DNA of 29,438 bases, taken from positions 1 through 29,438 of the forward strand of contig JAUCBJ010006211.1 in NCBI GenBank assembly GCA_032718475.1, in the 5' to 3' direction. Made by a program: the position numbers and the translations under genes. The notes beneath the pieces were generated by a model. That model did no database searches, had not been told where the DNA came from, and saw only the letters and a program-made list of their open reading frames with translations. Numbering within the stretch: position 1 is the first letter of the stretch; every line of letters starts with the position of its first letter. The stretch comes from Nemertoderma westbladi (taxonomy: Eukaryota; Xenacoelomorpha; Nemertodermatida; Nemertodermatidae). Positions 27,501 through 29,438 of the stretch are shown piece after piece.

Positions 27501-28345
27501 GAAATAACCTGGATGTTGGGAGGGAAATAACCTGGATGTTGGGAGGGAAATAACCTGGATGTTGGTAGGGAAATAACCTGGATGTTGGGAGGGAAATAAC
27601 CTGGATGTTGGGAGGGAAATAACCTGGATGTTGGGAGAGAAATAACGTGGATGTTGGGAGAGAAATAACCTGGATGTTTGGAGAGAAATAACCTAGATGT
27701 TGGGAGGGAAATAACCTGGATGTTGGGAGGGAAATAACCTGGATTTTTTGAGGGAAATAACCTGGATGATTGGAGAGAAATAACCTGGATGTTGGGAGGG
27801 AAATAACCTGGATGTTTAGAGGGAAATAACCTGGATGTTGGTAGGGAAATAACCTGGATGTTGGGAGAGAAATAACCTACACCTAGATGTTGGGAGAGAA
27901 ATAACCTGGATGTTGGGAGGGAAATAACCTGGATGTTGGGAGGGAAATAACCTGGATGTTGGTAGGAAAATAACCTGGATGTTGGGAGGGAAATAACCTG
28001 GATGTTGGGAGGGAAATAACCTGGATGTTGGGAGAGAAATAACGTGGATGTTGGGAGAGAAATAACCTGGATGTTTGGAGAGAAATAACCTAGATGTTGG
28101 GAGGGAAATAACCTGGATGTTGGGAGGGAAATAACCTGGATGTTTTGAGGGAAATAACCTGGATGTTTGGAGAGAAATAACCTGGATGTTGGGAGGGAAA
28201 TAACCTGGATGTTTGGAGGGAAATAACCTGGATCTTTTGAGGGAAATAACCTGGATGTTTGGAGAGAAATAACCTGGATGTTGGGTGGGAAATAACCTGG
28301 ATGTTGGGAAAGAAATAACATGGATGTTGGGAGGGAATTAACCTG
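27500..28345 (+). repeat. 23-bp minisatellite
   Basis: About 36 units of GGGAAATAACCTGGATGTTG plus GGA, with variants GTTTGG, TTTTGAGG, GTTGGTAGG and AACGTGG, and one 6-bp insertion near 27880. The variant order from about 27610 recurs from about 28005 (AATAACGTGG at 27641 and 28038), a higher-order duplication of some 395 bp. Since 23 is not a multiple of three, a 69-bp superperiod yields an accidental 321-residue open frame on the minus strand. Confidence 0.96.
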
Positions 28346-28705
28346 TCTTTAATAAGGAAATTTACGATGAATTATGAATAAATTTACTACTAGCCCAGCA
28401 GGGGGTGCAGCAAACCCAGCTATTTATAATATTATATTATTGTAATTTTTAACACTTTTGATGCACAAACATTGTCTTATCAGATTTAGTGCTGGATGTA
28501 TCATAACTAATAGAATAAAAAAACTGATAGAAGAAAAATTTGTTTTTAAGTACCAAATGATATCGTCAGTGAACCTATGGTGGTGGAATCTGGTAGTCTA
28601 TGGTCTCATACCCACATCTTCTATAGGCAATTTCAGTTATTTTCACAGAACTAATCTGAGCCATTTTGCCCAATAATTATAATTAATGTTTCATTTCTCT
28701 GTAAG
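28346..28705 (+). other. Presumed intron upstream of the receptor exon
   Basis: AT-rich sequence with no recognisable exon. It ends in a plausible acceptor, a T-rich stretch TTTCATTTCTCTGTAAG with AG at 28704-28705. The rest of the window to the left could belong to the same intron. Confidence 0.6.
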
Positions 28706-28932
28706 GTATTGGATTATCACAAAGCATATGGAATACGTAAAGAAGCGGACCAACAAACGAGCAGCAGTAATGATCCTAATAGTGTGGATTGGGTCGGCTC
28801 TGATCTCGATTCCCCCGCTGTTCGGTTGGAGGCCCCCCATGAACCCCGGCGAATGCTACATCAGTTCGGACCCCGGATACACTATTTACTCCACAGTCGG
28901 CGCTTTTTATATGCCCTTATTTATAATGCTCG
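28706..28932 (+). CDS. Internal exon of a serotonin 5-HT1-like GPCR
   Basis: The exon encodes 75 residues from the DRY loop to transmembrane segment 5 of a class A amine receptor. It starts YWIIT (after the DR of DRY, split by the intron), then a basic KKRTNKRAA second intracellular loop. TM4 follows with the conserved Trp (residue 27) and ISIPPLFGW. The second extracellular loop has the disulfide Cys (residue 50). TM5 starts with DPGYTIYST, carrying the Ser-Thr pair and Pro70 of AFYMPL. YV.KRT..RAA and GYTIYST.GAFY.PL are shared most closely with 5-HT1-type serotonin receptors. Octopamine or dopamine receptors are less likely alternatives. The acceptor is AG at 28704-28705 and the donor is CTCG|GTTAGT at 28932/28933, beyond which TAG follows in frame. 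One base spills over at each end. Other exons lie outside the window. Confidence 0.88.
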
Positions 28933-29438
28933 GTTAGTTTAAACGGTATGTACGTATAACTTGGCGGCTTAGTTTAAACGGTATGTACGTATAACTTCGC
29001 GGCTTAGTTTAAACGGTATGTACGTATAACTTCGCGGCTTAGTTTAAACGGTATGTACGTATAACTTGGCGGCTTAGTTTAAACGGTATGTACGTATAAC
29101 TTCGCGGCTTAGTTTAAACGGTATGTACGTATAACTTGGCGGCTTAGTTTAAACGGTATGTACGTATAACTTCGCGGCTTAGTTTAAACGGTATGTACGT
29201 ATAACTTCGCGGCTTAGTTTAAACGGTATGTACGTATAACTTCGCGGCTTAGTTTAAACGGTATGTACGTATAACTTCGCGGCTTAGTTTAAACGGTATG
29301 TACGTATAACTTCGCGGCTTAGTTTAAACGGTATGTACGTATAACTTCGCGGCTTAGTTTAAACGGTATGTACGTATAACTTCGCGGCTTAGTTTAAACG
29401 GTATGTACGTATAACTTCGCGGCTTAGTTTAAACGGTA
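28933..29438 (+). repeat. 35-bp minisatellite starting at the splice donor
   Basis: About 14.5 units of GGCTTAGTTTAAACGGTATG followed by TACGTATAACTTCGC, nearly identical, differing mainly as CTTCGCGG or CTTGGCGG. The first unit overlaps the exon end (CTCGGTTAGTTTAAACGG). The array runs off the window. Each unit has the TTTAAA and TACGTA palindromes and one GTATGT, itself a donor-like hexamer. Confidence 0.96.

Noticed and set aside
27356-28321. A 321-residue minus-strand open frame with repeated GYFPPNIQVISL-like units
   Set aside because: It lies wholly in the 23-bp minisatellite. Because 23 is not a multiple of three, all three frames are cycled and the lack of stops in the unit makes the frame open by chance.

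Overview
The window looks like repeat-dense nuclear DNA from an invertebrate animal, most likely a lophotrochozoan such as a mollusc (inference). The evidence is a spliced exon of a serotonin-type GPCR at the right end, a BEL/Pao LTR retrotransposon, jockey-superfamily-like LINE sequence, piggyBac-like TTAA elements and many long minisatellites. I see no prokaryotic gene organisation, rRNA, tRNA or CRISPR array. The only host coding sequence I can defend is the GPCR exon at 28706-28932 (+), so the whole window may be one very large intron plus one exon.

Layout. 1-1311: a rearranged fragment of a BEL-like element. It has an LTR end, the 3' half of a second LTR, a leader and the start of the gag reading frame on +, then the 5' half of an LTR in opposite orientation. 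1345-5528: a 32-bp G-rich minisatellite of about 130 units with a 1206-bp higher-order duplication. 6026-6565: a 48-bp repeat. 6926-7931: a left-truncated piggyBac-like element. 8125-8590: a 39-bp minisatellite, interrupted by a complete BEL/Pao element on the minus strand (8591-23444, 574/581-bp LTRs, 5-bp duplication AGAAG) and resuming at 23445.

The BEL/Pao element is unusually long (14.85 kb). Read 5' to 3' on the minus strand it has the 5' LTR, a gag N-terminal region with coiled-coil, a nested 5'-truncated LINE (about 21500-19921), an Asn-rich and repeat-rich gag middle with poly-G tracts, a DUF1759-like gag with CCHC knuckle and protease, then RT, RNase H and integrase. About 3.7 kb of non-coding 3' DNA follows, holding a 46/52-bp repeat array and an array of UUCG-capped hairpins, then a PPT and the 3' LTR. 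The reading frames are broken by several frameshifts and stops, and the protease catalytic Asp is Asn, so this copy is defective although its LTRs differ by only about 14 substitutions by eye.

23640-25062: LINE relics. 25085-26542: an apparently full-length non-autonomous piggyBac-like element built from five palindrome-headed repeats of about 163 bp. 27385-28345: a GGGGT tract and a 23-bp minisatellite. 28706-28932: the receptor exon. 28933-29438: a 35-bp minisatellite that starts exactly at the exon's 5' splice site and runs off the window.

Strongest leads: the UUCG hairpin array; the LTR hairpin kept by compensating changes in divergent copies; the 163-bp palindrome-phased piggyBac-like element; the LTR split and flipped around a shared 10-mer; the slippery poly-G, Asn-rich gag extension; and the satellite seeded on a splice donor.
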